Assembly (NCBI GenBank): GCA_951799405.1
Contig: OX637334.1
Span: forward strand, 2,542,001 to 2,606,000
Reading direction: 5' to 3'
Length of the DNA: 64,000 bases
DNA from: Agapetus fuscipes
Taxonomy: Eukaryota > Arthropoda > Insecta > Trichoptera > Glossosomatidae
Below, in pieces: positions 1 through 10,728 of the stretch; the first letter of the stretch is position 1; each line of letters begins with the position of its first letter. A program made the position numbers and the translations under genes. The notes under the pieces were generated by a model. The model had not been told where the DNA came from and did not search any database. It saw nothing but the letters and a program-made list of their open reading frames with translations.

Positions 1-114
1 CATGTTTATAAATAATCAGAGATTATTTTGATATATTCATGTTATGGTAGAGGAAGACCTATAAATCTGTGGATGGACCAAAGATCTGAAATAGTCATAA
101 GTCCAAAGTCATAA

Positions 115-474
115 GTCCGGTTGATACCTCAGTCAGTAGAGTGCTTGCATTCCATGCCGAGAGCTCGGGCTCAAATCCCACCGGGGATGTCAGAAATGAT
201 TTCCCGTTTCGGTGTTTGCTTCGGTTAGTCCGGTCGATAGCTCAGTTGGTAGGGTGCTTGCATTCCATGCCGTGAGCTCGGGTTCGAATCCCAGCGAGGG
301 TGTCAGAAATAATTTCGCGTTTCGGTGTTTATTTCAAAACCAAAAATAAAATACCGGCAAGGTCTTCACATTAAATAAGTACCAGCCCTCTCGGGAGCTG
401 GGAATTCCCACTTCGACTAAAGTGGTTGACGTTTAAAGGCCTGTCCCCTAACATGTAAAAATAAATAGGTTCCA
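115..474 (+). repeat. SINE1, dimeric copy with two tRNA-like heads
   Basis: Two tRNA-like heads lie head to tail: a first copy (115-227) with A-box-like and B-box-like blocks stopping after the GTCAGAAATGATTTCCCG segment, then a second (from 228) with TAGCTCAGTTGG and GGTTCGAATCC that runs on through the family body (AAAATACCGGCAAGG, CTCTCGGGAGCTGGGA, AAATAAATAGGTTC). The RNA polymerase III A and B boxes are read directly. Assignment to one family rests on the near-complete copy at 40869-41203. The 3' terminal block of the family is missing. Confidence 0.85.
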
Positions 475-954
475 CTTATAAAATAATAAGATATGCATAT
501 TTTATAGAATGAAGCAGGCCATTGGGAAGGTCTGAAGCAAACGGGTAAAGACTTGCAAAAGATAGAATCAGATTGAGGCAAATGGGGAAGTCTAGGTCTA
601 GGAGTGAATTGAAGGAGCAGAAATAGTCGTTCCAGAAACAGGAAATGCCATGTGTATATTTAGAAAATAAATCTGTTATCCTTTCGTCTGGAGAAGACTT
701 GTGTATAAATATTTTATACACCTGATGTATGTAGGTCAGTGAACTAACGCGAAGAGTATATTTTGATGTTTAGCTGTTGGTGAATCATTTTTTATACAAG
801 AGCAACACACTTATGGGTTAATGAAGCAGTTTTGAATAATTAAACAGTCTAAACATCAATACCTACGATTCATAGATAATATTTCATAGATTATCCATCG
901 AAAAATTAACGCAATGCAATTCAAACCCTGGTTTGAAAAGTCTCTTTGAATTCG
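475..954. other. AT-rich spacer, no recognised feature
   Basis: Only short frames without splice context or family resemblance are present. I see no repeat family used elsewhere in the window. Confidence 0.5.
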
Positions 955-964
955 TTTGAGTTAA

Positions 965-1025
965 CGTTCTCTTTCATCTGCCGACGTTTCGCTTTCATAA
1001 GCGGAAAGCATTATCAAGGCTTGTT
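965..1025 (-). repeat. Short stem-loop followed by GAAACGTC (retroelement-end-like)
   Basis: On the minus strand the segment reads TTGATAAT, a hairpin (GCTTTCC ... GAAAGC), then GAAACGTCGGC. This arrangement is common at the ends of Penelope-like and other insect retroelements, where it forms part of hammerhead-type motifs. Here the conserved CTGATGA box is degraded, so this is a relic at best. Confidence 0.35.
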
Positions 1026-1239
1026 GTTGATGCGATACGGTTGTGTTTGCGTCAGCTTGCTGTCGGTTACCCGGCAGGATGTAATAATCACTAAGGCCTA
1101 GTATTTTAACGTGAGCATGTGTGACTTAAACTGATAAAATAACTATACACACGATTAACATAAGTGCGTCATTTTCATGCAGTATAAAGTCGCTACATAT
1201 GCTAACTTTGAAAATACTGAGCATTTGTATTATTGATCA

Positions 1240-1430
1240 AAACTTATTTAACTGTAACGGTTGCTCTATTGTAATTTCGCTAAGGAGGCCAGAACATCTG
1301 CAAAATTACCTCCATTTCTTCATCTCCTTGCATACCTATTTTTAGTAACACATATCCATCACCTGTATTCACACATGCACTCTGTATTTCCGATTATTTG
1401 ACTTTTTCACCAATTCCGTTAAAATCGTGT
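1240..1430 (-). pseudogene. LINE reverse-transcriptase C-terminal/3' end relic
   Basis: The segment matches the pattern seen better at 51845-52170: on the minus strand a purine-rich stretch reading like the end of a non-LTR polymerase, finishing in 'gcagatgttctggcc...'. It is heavily decayed, with no intact frame. Identification rests on similarity to the other copies in this window. Confidence 0.45.
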
Positions 1431-1948
1431 TTGAATTTGCATCTACAAGTTTACTCAAGTTAAAATGTAACCATTCAACGATGCACCTTACAGTGGCGCT
1501 CGTTTCAAGGGAAAACAATCCACTCTTATTTCTCACCGGGATTAGAAAAAATCACCCGAAACGCTTCCATTCATGCGCCCTCATCACAAAACAGTACCCA
1601 CCCTTGCCTTGTTAATCCGAGGGGATTAGCAAATGAGCAACCTACCGCGAACTGGGCGGTCGGAAGAACTGAATGAATGGTGATCATCAAGCCTCAAAAT
1701 ACAGCAGCAAGAAACAAACAACTGACGATTATCGATTCTCAGAGGTGTTCACTGTGAGTGAGATGTGCTAGAGAGATAAATAAACACTTGCGGATCGCTT
1801 TGAACTTGCTAATCCTGATGGAGCATTGTTTTTGAGAAACTAGAGACTTGTAGGTTTTGTTTTGTACCTGTTGGGAAGGAAATATGTTGTAAATAAGGAT
1901 CGATTAACGCTGTCAATCAAAATTTAAGGTCTGTATTGTAAAGTATAT

Positions 1949-2127
1949 TCGACTGGTTCGTAGTCTAGTGATTCACGCTACAGATTCCTTGTCGGAAGGT
2001 TGTCAGATGCAATCCCGACGGAGCACAAAAAATAAAAAATATGATCTGCTTGATTTTTTTGTCTATATTAAAAACTGGTCATCAAAATTCTATGCAACCT
2101 TACAGAAACTGGGGTTTGCTCGTGTAA
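1949..2127 (+). repeat. SINE2, degraded copy
   Basis: It begins with a TGGTTCGTAGTCTAGTG head and keeps GGAAGGTTGT, an eroded B box, CGGAGCACAAAAAATA and the internal CTTACAG-AACTGGG block. The 3' tail is missing. Divergence from the copy at 55109 suggests an old insertion. Confidence 0.6.
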
Positions 2128-2744
2128 AACCACAAAATTGTTGTTACTGCGTACAGAGAGCGGGTACCATTTTTGTTAAAAATATATATTCTTTCTTATA
2201 ATTAACATTTGTTTTCTAAAATTTTATCAAAAGTAACTAAAGATATTGTTAAATAAGAATGTTCTACATGTATTTCCTAGGAACAATTTCTAAATTATTA
2301 GTGCAAAAATCTCATCTTTTGCTCGTTTTTATTGTCATACGATTTGAAAAAAACCTGTAAATGTTTTTGTGTCATGTTTCGGCAGCCAAAAGCGACACCT
2401 TTCTACAAATCTTAATCCTTGCTTCCGTTGGTGCCCTTCATCTTTTGGATGCTGCAAAACTACCTAGTTAATCCCTTTCCGACAGAAGAAAATAAATCTC
2501 TAGATTTATAATGGTCCTTCATTTTTCTCCAACCCTTTTGTTTCATCTAAATGTGATCATTGATTTATAACCTTACAGGCTCAAATAATGGTTGCAATTT
2601 TGTCAAAGACCACCTGAAATTTCATAGTAAAATTACTCATAATTTACTGGAATTACAAAAGTCTCTTTTGGCATGGCGCCAAAACGCAAAAAAACCGCTA
2701 CTGTTATTCAATATAGAGCTTCTTCCTACCACGCTATCACTTTG

Positions 2745-3313
2745 CCCCCCCAGTGCTTGCTTGGTTTGCCTATTATTTGATTCAAAGATGACCAATCAAT
2801 GAAATTGTCATAGAATCACATTCTACAGAATGTGAGCTAAGAAAAAAAACGTAAAACGCGATAATGTGAAAGGTGTTTTATATATATTTTTAAATCAATT
2901 TCCAGTTTTCATAAGACACATAGGCCTAGTACACATGCTAACTGTTGAGATGGGTGTGAGGAGGCAGACACTCAGATCCGCGGGCGATGGTGTGATCAAT
3001 TTGGTTCAATCGCACAGTCAAATCCGCACAAATTTCGGGGACCGTTCTTTCCGTGTTGCGGATGGAGTAGAACAGACTGCTACCCAGAGTGAAGAACTCT
3101 TAATCTGTGGGTGTATTTTGCGGAACACTCAGACACACCTTTTTAAAAAGTCTTGTCCGTGATCGGAGAGGCCCTTGAGGTGTCACACGCACAAAAACGG
3201 TGCTCTCTTATCATATGTAATTTAAATCAAATAAAACCTAATATACCTATGTATTATATATTGCTCATGTGAAATACCTCTGTTGTACATAAGACCAACA
3301 AACACTAAAGGGA
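2745..3313 (+). mobile_element. MITE-1 copy interrupted by a LINE fragment
   Basis: The ends are inverted repeats, CCCCAGTGCTTGCTTGG at the left and CAACAAACACTAAAGGG at the right. The core is TCTGAGCTAAG-like, AACGTAAAACGCGATAATGTG and AGACACATAGGCC. The element is split after about 2939 by a LINE 3' fragment and resumes at 3259 with ATTGCTCATGTGAAAT. There is no transposase, so it is non-autonomous. The superfamily is not identified because no clear target duplication is seen. Confidence 0.75.
2939..3258 (+). pseudogene. 5'-truncated LINE: RT C-terminus plus 3' UTR
   Basis: A frame contains RTNFGDRSFRVADGVE followed by TQTHLFKK. This is recognisable as the end of non-LTR reverse transcriptases, in which ...(F/Y)GxRSFxVAGPxxWNxLP... 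is followed by ...FKxxLKTHLF. The tryptophan/proline block is mutated. A 3' UTR follows, and its block at 3168-3207 (CTTGAGGTGT, CACAAAAACGGTGCTC) also forms the 3' end of SINE2. The fragment sits inside a MITE-1 copy. Confidence 0.75.
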
Positions 3314-4090
3314 CAACTGTTCCCCAAGATATTCAAAATGTTACAAATAAAAATAAGTCTAGCTTGGTTGATTTTGTAACATTTTGTTGAGGCTTCCTTT
3401 TTAAAGTGAAAGTAAGAAGTGCAAGGCCAGCGTGAAATAATGCTTTCCCGTTAGGATATTTGGGTCAAAAAAATATATTTTTAAACAAAATATTATTCAC
3501 CTACAATTTGTAATGTCCTAAATTGGACCTGCACCGACAATTACAGGTTCCAATCGACTTTTATGATTTTGTCTTTTCAAGTGTTGAGAACTTTTGTCTT
3601 ACAGAAAGCTCGAGCATCATTGTCACTTTAGTTTCAACAGCTTTACACCTATGCGAAGCTTTTATGTCAGTGAAACTTTTGTTGTCATATATTGTTTGAA
3701 ATCTAGTCGAGTGTTTTTATTGTTTTGTCACTTTATTATTTGACAAAAGCTCGCATTCCTTCTTATTGTAACTGTGCAGCTTTCAGGCTGTTCTCTACCT
3801 GCTACATGAGCTTTGAGGCTGTATATTTTTTGGTATGACAGTTTGGGTGATAGATTAGAACGGCACAGTGACAAAACTACACGTGGCATATCGACACATG
3901 ATAGAAAGACACATGACGTAACATCACTATGACAGCACATCACATAACACAATATAAATGAGAGAAAAGTGTACAGAAAATAAACCAAATGGCCCAAATA
4001 CTGAATTGGTCGTTCTCGGTGTCATCGTCTTAAGGTATGAAGAGATAAATGGAGGTAGGGCGTGTATTGAGGTTGTATCATCTGGGGGTG
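3314..4090. other. Spacer with degenerate TGTCAC/GTGACA words
   Basis: No gene is seen. The stretch 3590-3990 is rich in short words around TGTCACTTT and, in opposite orientation, GACACATGA/GACAGCACATCAC. These may be the worn arms of an old inverted-repeat element. I could not define its ends. Confidence 0.3.
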
Positions 4091-4305
4091 TCTAATCTAA
4101 TCTAGGTTGCAAATATATGTAACATTGGGGATTCACATTATTTGCATTCTCGCAAGTAGACACGTTTAAGTTCACGTTTACACATGCCACATGTGGAAAC
4201 ATGAACTCAAATGAACATACACCCTGCAACTCTTGCCGAACTACCCTAAAACAGGGTCTACATTTGGAAAGTGAAACATTTTCTACAGCATGGGGAGTCA
4301 GTGGC
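4091..4305 (-). repeat. RepA copy
   Basis: It has the inverse of the RepA tail (TCTAATCTAATCTAGGTTGC), the central near-palindrome around ACATGCCACATGTGG and the ACCCTGCAACTCTTGCCG block. The 5' end of the unit is lost. Confidence 0.8.
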
Positions 4306-4410
4306 AGTTTGTTTTTTTGTGATGTTTATTTATGTGCCGTTTAGGTATGTTATGTTTTAGGTATGTGATGTATTGTCTTGTGATGTACTGTCATTGTAAT
4401 ATTCTGTCAT

Positions 4411-4675
4411 GTCGCTCCCCCAGTTCTTGTTTACCGTATACGCCAATCTTGTCAAATATGACTTTTCCATGCATTTGTCTTAAGAATCAAATTCTACACA
4501 ATCTGAGCTAAGAAAATCCGTAAAATTCGATAATGTGAGAGTTCTTTTTTATATTTTTTAAATAAATTTCTGGTTTTTATAAGACACATTGGTCCAGTAC
4601 ACATGCAAACATTGCTCATGTAAAATTTTCTCAATGGCGTTTACGATAAACAAGAACTAAGGCAGCGATGTGTCG
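4411..4675 (+). mobile_element. MITE-1, GTTCTTGTTTACC subtype, full length
   Basis: Left end CTCCCCCAGTTCTTGTTTACC and right end ATAAACAAGAACTAAGGCAGCG form inverted repeats of about 25 bp. The core matches other MITE-1 copies (CACAATCTGAGCTAAGAAAA, AGACACATTGGTCCAGTACA). There is no coding capacity. Confidence 0.8.
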
Positions 4676-5044
4676 TTCTGCCATGTATCGTTTTGTTACT
4701 GTGTCGTTCTACCATGGAACCGAAAGTTTGGTGTTATAATACAAATTATTCACGTGTAAGTGACATAACGATGGAGCTTTGTAGCGGAGTGTGCCTTGCT
4801 GTATAATAATCGCTTTCGTTATTATTATTGCTACAAGTCACGCAACGTTAAGTTACCTGTAACGTTTTCAGTAAACTTTCAGCAAAGTTTTATATGCGCA
4901 AAAAAAGGTTTAAGGTTGTGATTATGTAAATTAAAATCTAAGATCTATCAGTACATTTTCATAAAAAATAAAGTCACTTACAGTAATTTTTTATTTAATT
5001 GAAAGTATAAATCTTGCATTTTACATAGCCACTAATTATCTACA

Positions 5045-5332
5045 CGTGAAGTGTAACTTTTTGCCGCGTTTACGAGGTAGTTGGACCTGTTTATTTTTAT
5101 AGATAGAGAAGCCGGCCTTATGCCAACCCCATCAGTTGAAGTGAGTGTTTCCTAGCTCCCGAGGGGGCTGGTAGGTACTTATTTCTTGTGAAGGCTGAGT
5201 AAATCTTGCCGGTTGGTATTTTGGATCGAAAATAAACACCGAAACTGAAAATCATTTCTGGCACCCTTGATGGTATTCGAACCCGAGCTCCCGGCATTGA
5301 ATGCAAGCACTGTACTAACTGAGCTTAAGATA
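5045..5332 (-). repeat. SINE1 copy, near full length
   Basis: The minus strand carries the tRNA-like head (AGCTCAGTTAGTACAGTG, GGTTCGAATACC), then TTCGGTGTTTATTTTCGAT, GGCTGAGTAAATC, CTCCCGAGGGGG and the 3' block AAGTTACACTT. The B box is intact apart from one change. Confidence 0.8.
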
Positions 5333-5718
5333 GGGAATATTTTTGATATTTCTTTCAGTACGTAAAATTTAACACTCGATAAAACCATGTAAGTACCTAC
5401 ACATACGGGCGTTTTAAACTTATTAATAAAATTGTTAACAAGGTTTATACATAATTCAATGTATTTTACAACTTATTATAATAAGTTCGACTTATTTTTC
5501 ATTTGCATAAAAAAGGGTAGACATTTTAAAGCTAATTAAATCAACAAAAATTGTATCATAGTAACTTATACGTTTCCATTTAAATTTAGATCTAATACAA
5601 TGTATATTTTTACAAATTCAATTGGAAAAACAAAGTTTTAATTCATTTCTATTTATTTTTTACTCAAACGTTTTTGACTAATCTAGATACTACATAATAG
5701 AGATATCCTTAAATCTAG

Positions 5719-5971
5719 ATCCTTGACTTTTAGGTTGGTATGCGGCTGACCACCCATGCTGTAAAAATGGTTCACTTTGCCAATGTCACCCCTGTTTCAG
5801 GGAAGGACGGCAAGAGTTGCAGGGCTTATGTTCATTTGAGATTGGGTTTTTTATATTGTAGGTCCACATGCGGCATGTGTGAGAGCGAAATCATACGTGT
5901 CTGCTTGTGGGAATGCATTTAATATGAATCTTAAATGATACATATCTTTGCAGCTTAGATTTAGATTTAGA
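5719..5971 (+). repeat. RepA copy, near full length
   Basis: It runs from CCTTGACTTTTAGGTTGGTATG to GCAGCTTAGATTTAGATTTAGAT. All internal blocks are present: CTGACCACCCATGCTG, TTTGCCAATGTCACCCC, GTTTCAGGGAAGGACGG, CACATGCGGCATGTGTGAG and GGGAATGCATTTAATATG. It is a good reference copy for the family. Confidence 0.85.
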
Positions 5972-6411
5972 TGGCCACTCAAAGTAACAGTCAAAATTTT
6001 ATGAATGCTTATTTTAGGTGTCGGACAGGTAGTTTCTGTCATATTTCACAGTATACAACCCACTGAAATATAAGGGTGAAATTTTATTTCATCTCTAACG
6101 CAAACTGTATGGATGTAACGCCACGCGGGCTCTTCAAAAACCTACCGCCTTCATTTAAAAAGAAACTGGGCGTATTGTTAGGAGTCAATAGAAAAACTGC
6201 CCCTTTTGTTAGGTGCATACAATAATTCGAAAATTATTACAGGCTCAAACAATACAGGACGTCTCAAAGTTGGAGCGATGCTTTGTGCAGTTCTCTATAT
6301 TGCTTATACGTCTTTATTTCTTTAGACAGGTATGATGGTGATGAATGACTTTATTGCGGACTATTTAGCTGGGACTTCAATGAGCTATTCTTACCTCCTA
6401 TACTCTAAATT

Positions 6412-6718
6412 CGTTCCTCCAGTGTTTGTTCGGCTTATCTACGATTTTATTCGATGATGATAGGAGAAAAACCCAACTGCGTGGAGTAATAGATAAGTTT
6501 AGCATTTCATTACCTTTTAAAGATATTGTCTAAAGAATCACATTCTCCACAATCTGAGCTAAGAAAAAACGTAAAACGCGATAATGTGAGAGTTGTTTTA
6601 AATATTTTTAAAATCAATTTCCAGCATTCGTAAGAGACTTTGGTCCAGTACACATACAAACATTGCTAATGTGAAATTACCTCTGATGGGCATACGACAA
6701 ACAAACACTAAGGGGACT
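6412..6718 (+). mobile_element. MITE-1 copy
   Basis: It starts at CCTCCAGTGTTTGTTCGG and ends at CAAACAAACACTAAGGGGAC. The core is conserved (CAATCTGAGCTAAGAAAAAACG, GCGATAATGTGAGAG). About 50 extra bases near the left end relative to other copies point to an insertion or divergent internal sequence. Confidence 0.75.
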
Positions 6719-7216
6719 CAATGTATTGTAAACGTAGCGTTACCAATGTTGTATATAAAACTGAGATTCTCACTAGAGGCTCTGCTTTATTTTGTGTACA
6801 TTTTTAAGGTGCTAACTTTAATATTTGCGTTATTACTAAAGGTTTGTGTGTCTTGTTTGTACAAAAAATTCAGGAAGCGGCTTGAATGAACTGTCTAACA
6901 TTTTTTTTCTAGTGCAAATATATTTTATTTATTTCTTTACAGCTTAGGTAGCTGTTGCAAAATTTATAACCTAATTTTGACAAGTTTTTTCTTGTTTTAT
7001 GGTTGGAGAAATTCAAACAGAATTTCATTAGAAAATTAGAATTTCTCTGCTTTGACGGACTCCGAAAAGAGAAACATTTGCATGCACGTAAGTCGTATAA
7101 ACAAAATGAAAAATATATTTCAATTGACAACAACCAGATGATTTAAACAGAATGGAAACTAACTAAAAAATTACAGAGACATAAATAAAGTTATGAGAAA
7201 TTTGATATAATATACA

Positions 7217-7468
7217 CTTGGTTGGTACGAGGCTGACCACCCATACTTTAAAAAATTCTTCACTTTGTCAATGTCACCCTTGTTTCAGGGAGGGTCGGCA
7301 AGAGTTACAGGGCTTATGTTCAATTGAGCATTGGTTTTTATGTTGTCCATTTTTATAAGTCCACATGTGGCATGTGCCGACGCGAACTTATGCGTATATG
7401 CTTATGAGAATGCATGTTATTTGAATCTTTAATATAATGTTTCTTTGCTACTTAGATTAAAGATTATA
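7217..7468 (+). repeat. RepA copy
   Basis: It begins at GGTTGGTACGAGGCTGACC and ends in GCTACTTAGATTAAAGATTA, with all central blocks present and moderate divergence. Confidence 0.8.
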
Positions 7469-8068
7469 AGTATATAAAGGCCACAGGGGAAGAACCAGAA
7501 ATGCTAGTTGAATAAAAATACGAGTAAATCAAAATTTGAATTTTTAAATCATGGTTGTTGCATGTCACAAAGAACCGTAAATACCGCCGTAAACTGTGTT
7601 GGCGACTGTTGTTGCATTAAACTTTTTGCAGAGCTTTAGACACACACATATGCCACTAGATTTTACTTTTTTTCTTACGAACTAGGTACTTTTTTATTTT
7701 TGCTTACATTCCTTGCTTTGCCATGTAGTCTTCATATTATGTAATGTATTTATTTTTTTGTGTCACAATAAAAGCATTGTTTTGCATTGTACAATTGCAT
7801 TTTCTATATAATATACTGCATGTAAGTGCAGTGTCATGGCAGTGCCCAACCCATGCAGTTTCCGGTGTGTGTGAGTAAACCGCATCGCATAGCACTTCAC
7901 TGACAGTCATGCATCCACAAAACACTTCAGCTTTAGGTACCTGTGTCTCTTTCTCCATTCAAAATATCCTGTTGGTTTAGAACCATGTCAGTGCAAAACT
8001 GTATCACGTAAAAAGTCTCTAAAATAACACAAGAAAGTACTAATTCTTTATCTCCCATCGTGACCAAA

Positions 8069-8290
8069 GACCGGTCCGTAGTTCAGTGGTAACACTTCGG
8101 ACTCTGAATGGAAGGTTGTGGGTTCGAATCCCGGCGGAGCACAAAAAATATACTATTTTCATTTTCAAATTTCCTCTTCGCTGGGTTAAAAAATTCATAA
8201 GCCTTTACCTATGACCGGTCACCAAAGTTCCATCCACAACTGGGTCTTGCTTGAGAATTAGCGCTTTATAGTGACGACGACCAAGCACGT
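8069..8290 (+). repeat. SINE2 copy lacking its 3' tail
   Basis: The head is ACCGGTCCGTAGTTCAGTGG, ACTCTGAATGG and GGGTTCGAATCCCGG, resembling a tRNA(Gln) with a CTG anticodon loop. It then has GGAGCACAAAAAATATAC, the second ACCGGTCACCAAAG box and CTTGCTTGAGAATT. It stops at GACCAAGCACG, exactly where a SINE1 copy begins. Confidence 0.8.
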
Positions 8291-8295
8291 AAAAA

Positions 8296-8560
8296 GGTCT
8301 ATAGCTCAATTGGTAGAATGCTTGCATTCCATGCCGAGAGCAAGGGTTTGATCTCAAGGTTTACTCAGCCTTCACAAGAAATGAGAACCAGCCCCCCCGG
8401 GAGCTGGAAAACCTCCATTTCAACTGAAAGTGGCTGATGTGAGGCCGGCCCCCTTACCCGTAAAAATAAATAGGTCCCGAATCGTCACATGCAACCCCTT
8501 CGGGGATAACGCAGGCAAGGAGTTACACTATATGTGTAGCATAGTTGCGTAGTTGCGTGG
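8296..8560 (+). repeat. SINE1 copy joined to the preceding SINE2
   Basis: It starts at AGGTCTATAGCTCAATTGG. The B box is eroded and some head sequence is lost, but the body is kept (CAGCCTTCACAAGAAATGAG, CCGGGAGCTGG, CGGCCCCCTTACC, CCTTCGGGGATAACGC) with the 3' block TATATGTGTAGC...GTTGCG. It lies within 6 bases of a SINE2 truncated at its tail. Confidence 0.8.
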
Positions 8561-8662
8561 GTTCTCTCTCACAGCAATCTCAGTTGAGCTGCATACACAC
8601 CTATAAGTTTAGGAACGTATCTACGTGGGGAATTTCTTTGGAATCGCTTCATCTGGAATATG

Positions 8663-9112
8663 GATCGGTCCGTAGTCTAGTGGTAGCGTTTCAGTCTCGT
8701 GAATGGAAGGTTGCATGTTCGAATCCCGGCGGAGCACAAAAAAATACCATTTCTTTATAAATATGGGTACTCTTTGCTTGGTTGAAAAATTAATTTCTAG
8801 CCTTAGTACAGCAACAGGTCCTTGCTTGAGAATTGGCGCTTTTTATAGCGATGACAATGTCACCCCTGTTTCAGGGAATGTCGGCAAGAGTTGCAGGGCT
8901 TATGTTCATTTGAGTTTGGATTTTATTTGTAAGTACACAATCAGCATTTGTAAGCGCGAACTACACGTGTTTGTTTGTGGGCATACATCTGAGAGCTTTG
9001 AATGAATATATCCTTGCAACTTAGATTATAGACAAAGCTCGCAGAGGCCTCTTGAGGTGTGGTTCACACAAAAACAGCGCTCACCAAATATGAAAATCAT
9101 CCTTGCATTTTC
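8663..9112 (+). repeat. SINE2 copy split by a RepA insertion
   Basis: The left part has ATCGGTCCGTAGTCTAGTGG, GTTCGAATCCCGG and CTTGAGAATTGGCGC. After the insert the element resumes with AAGCTCGCAGAGGCCTCTTGAGG and ends CAGCGCTCACCAAATA...ATCATCC. The two halves join to give an ordinary SINE2, showing that RepA arrived later. Confidence 0.8.
8856..9032 (+). repeat. RepA, 5'-truncated, nested in SINE2
   Basis: It starts inside the unit at AATGTCACCCCTGTTTCAGG and runs to CAACTTAGATTATAGA. The 5' third is absent while the 3' tail is kept. This polarity is expected if RepA copies through an RNA intermediate with 5' truncation. Confidence 0.8.
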
Positions 9113-9239
9113 ATTATTCATCATTTTAATCAAAATTCCCTTTACGTACAAGTGCATCAAAACACTTTTAAAATAATCCTCTAAAATCACAAAAACATAC
9201 ACTCAATAATGTACTAAAATTTCCAGAAATTGAAACCAC

Positions 9240-9425
9240 TAAAAGTCTTATTCATAATTCATTCATAATTCATAAGGTCTTTATTGTTTTTATCAATATG
9301 TACAAAGTATTACAATAAAAATAAATTTTAAAAATCTAATTACAATAAATACTCCCCAAAGTAAGCATAGCTTGTGTTTTGGGGAGGATTCCAACTTATC
9401 TTAACTTAAAATTAATCACTTAATA
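9240..9425 (-). repeat. LINE 3' UTR end with hairpin
   Basis: On the minus strand a hairpin CTCCCCAAA...TTTGGGGAG (9352-9388) is followed by AATAAA-type signals and a short-repeat tail related to TTATGAATTATGAA. A CCCC/GGGG hairpin followed by AATAAA resembles the 3' ends of jockey-type LINEs as I remember them. No coding sequence remains. Confidence 0.5.
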
Positions 9426-10300
9426 GATAAAAATCATAAAAAAACAATATATACACCATTTAGTCATTTCTTACTTAGCAAAAACAGGAAGACAAAAAAA
9501 TAAAATAAAATAACATAAAGAGGTAACATGTTTAAATAGAAAATACAGAAATAGGAATTATACATATATACACATATGTAGATATATGAAAAAAATAACA
9601 AAAATAATAATGATAAGAATAATATCCGAAAAACCAAATAAATATAAACACTCAACTATTTACACCTCTTTCAAATATTTGCTGATCATGTACTTAATGG
9701 CCTTAGGATCTGCGCTTCAACGCTCATAATCCTGGATCATCATAATGATTATTTCAAACAAGTGAAAGAAGACAATAAAGGTGTTTTTAATACATCGTTG
9801 CCATCTTTATTTGGTTTTCGTTAAATGAAACACCTTTATATTAAAATAAAAAAATGCCTTATTTTGTGCAAAATGCCTTATTTAGTGCAAAAAAGATTAC
9901 TTCCGGACAGCAGGATATTTGGAATGCCGTGATGTAAAATAAATGTTAGTCAGTGACTACTAGAGAGGTGTTAATTTGCTATCTCATTCACACTATTTGA
10001 CAATGACTCCGCTGATTTTTTTGCGGACTTTGGACTGTCTGTGACGTTAGACGTAGAAAAAATCACATTCTAGAAGCACGCAGGTGAATTTTACGTGTCA
10101 AAAATCAAAACTCGGACCCACATACCGATCCAATATTGACATATCCTGATACGTTATTTGTATGAGTGTGGTGTGAAACTTAACCGTTTCTTGTAATAAA
10201 AAAATGTATGGTAAATTAAACAGCGGCTCTGTTGATTGCTTTTGTTTTTGTACATTTTTTTACAAGGTTTGTAATTGAGTGTAAGCGTATAGTTTTACAT
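9426..10300. other. AT-rich spacer, no gene recognised
   Basis: It contains A-rich simple sequence at 9480-9660 and otherwise no family seen elsewhere. A frame on the minus strand at 9464-9655 is low-complexity and not credible as coding. Confidence 0.5.
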
Positions 10301-10308
10301 CTTCTTGG

Positions 10309-10728
10309 CAGGCCCGGATTAACCCCTCTAGGGGCCCTGGTGCGGGGTAAAGCTCGGGGGCCCCCTATATGCCCCCCCTCTTCATGAAAATCCCCCCCCT
10401 TCCCTGCTACTTTTCCATAACCTCAAAGATGCATATATTTTCCGAAAAAAAAGTACGTTGAAGTTTTTTCCATACAATATTTTTTAGCTTTTGAGGGGCT
10501 CCTTGGTAGCGTATGCCTCATAAGAGTTACACTCCAAAGATATTTTGTTGTAATGCTTGTAAACTAATTTCTATTAAGTCTGTCATCGGGGATCCCTTTG
10601 ATCACAAATGCCCGGAGAGACCTGGGCACTAATAAAAATATCAGAGTTTTGTTGGCCCTGTGGGGGCCCCCTGAGTGTGGGGGCCCTGGTTCGGTTGTAC
10701 CGCTCGAACCCCCCTTAATCCGGGCCTG
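10309..10728. mobile_element. hAT-type MITE with 8-bp target duplication
   Basis: The ends are perfect 14-bp inverted repeats, CAGGCCCGGATTAA and its complement. The element is flanked on both sides by CTTCTTGG (10301-10308 and 10729-10736). An 8-bp duplication and a CAGG start are hAT hallmarks. The 420-bp inside has no transposase. Part of the inside (GGGGCCCTGGT...GGGGGCCC near both ends) extends the terminal symmetry. The intact duplication implies a fairly recent insertion. Confidence 0.92.

Noticed and set aside
228..300. Possible functional tRNA gene (A and B boxes)
   Set aside because: The tRNA-like fold is incomplete and the same head recurs in SINE1 copies with a constant body, so these are SINE promoters. 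The same reasoning applies to the SINE2 heads at 8069, 34827 and 55109 and the SINE3 head at 20491.
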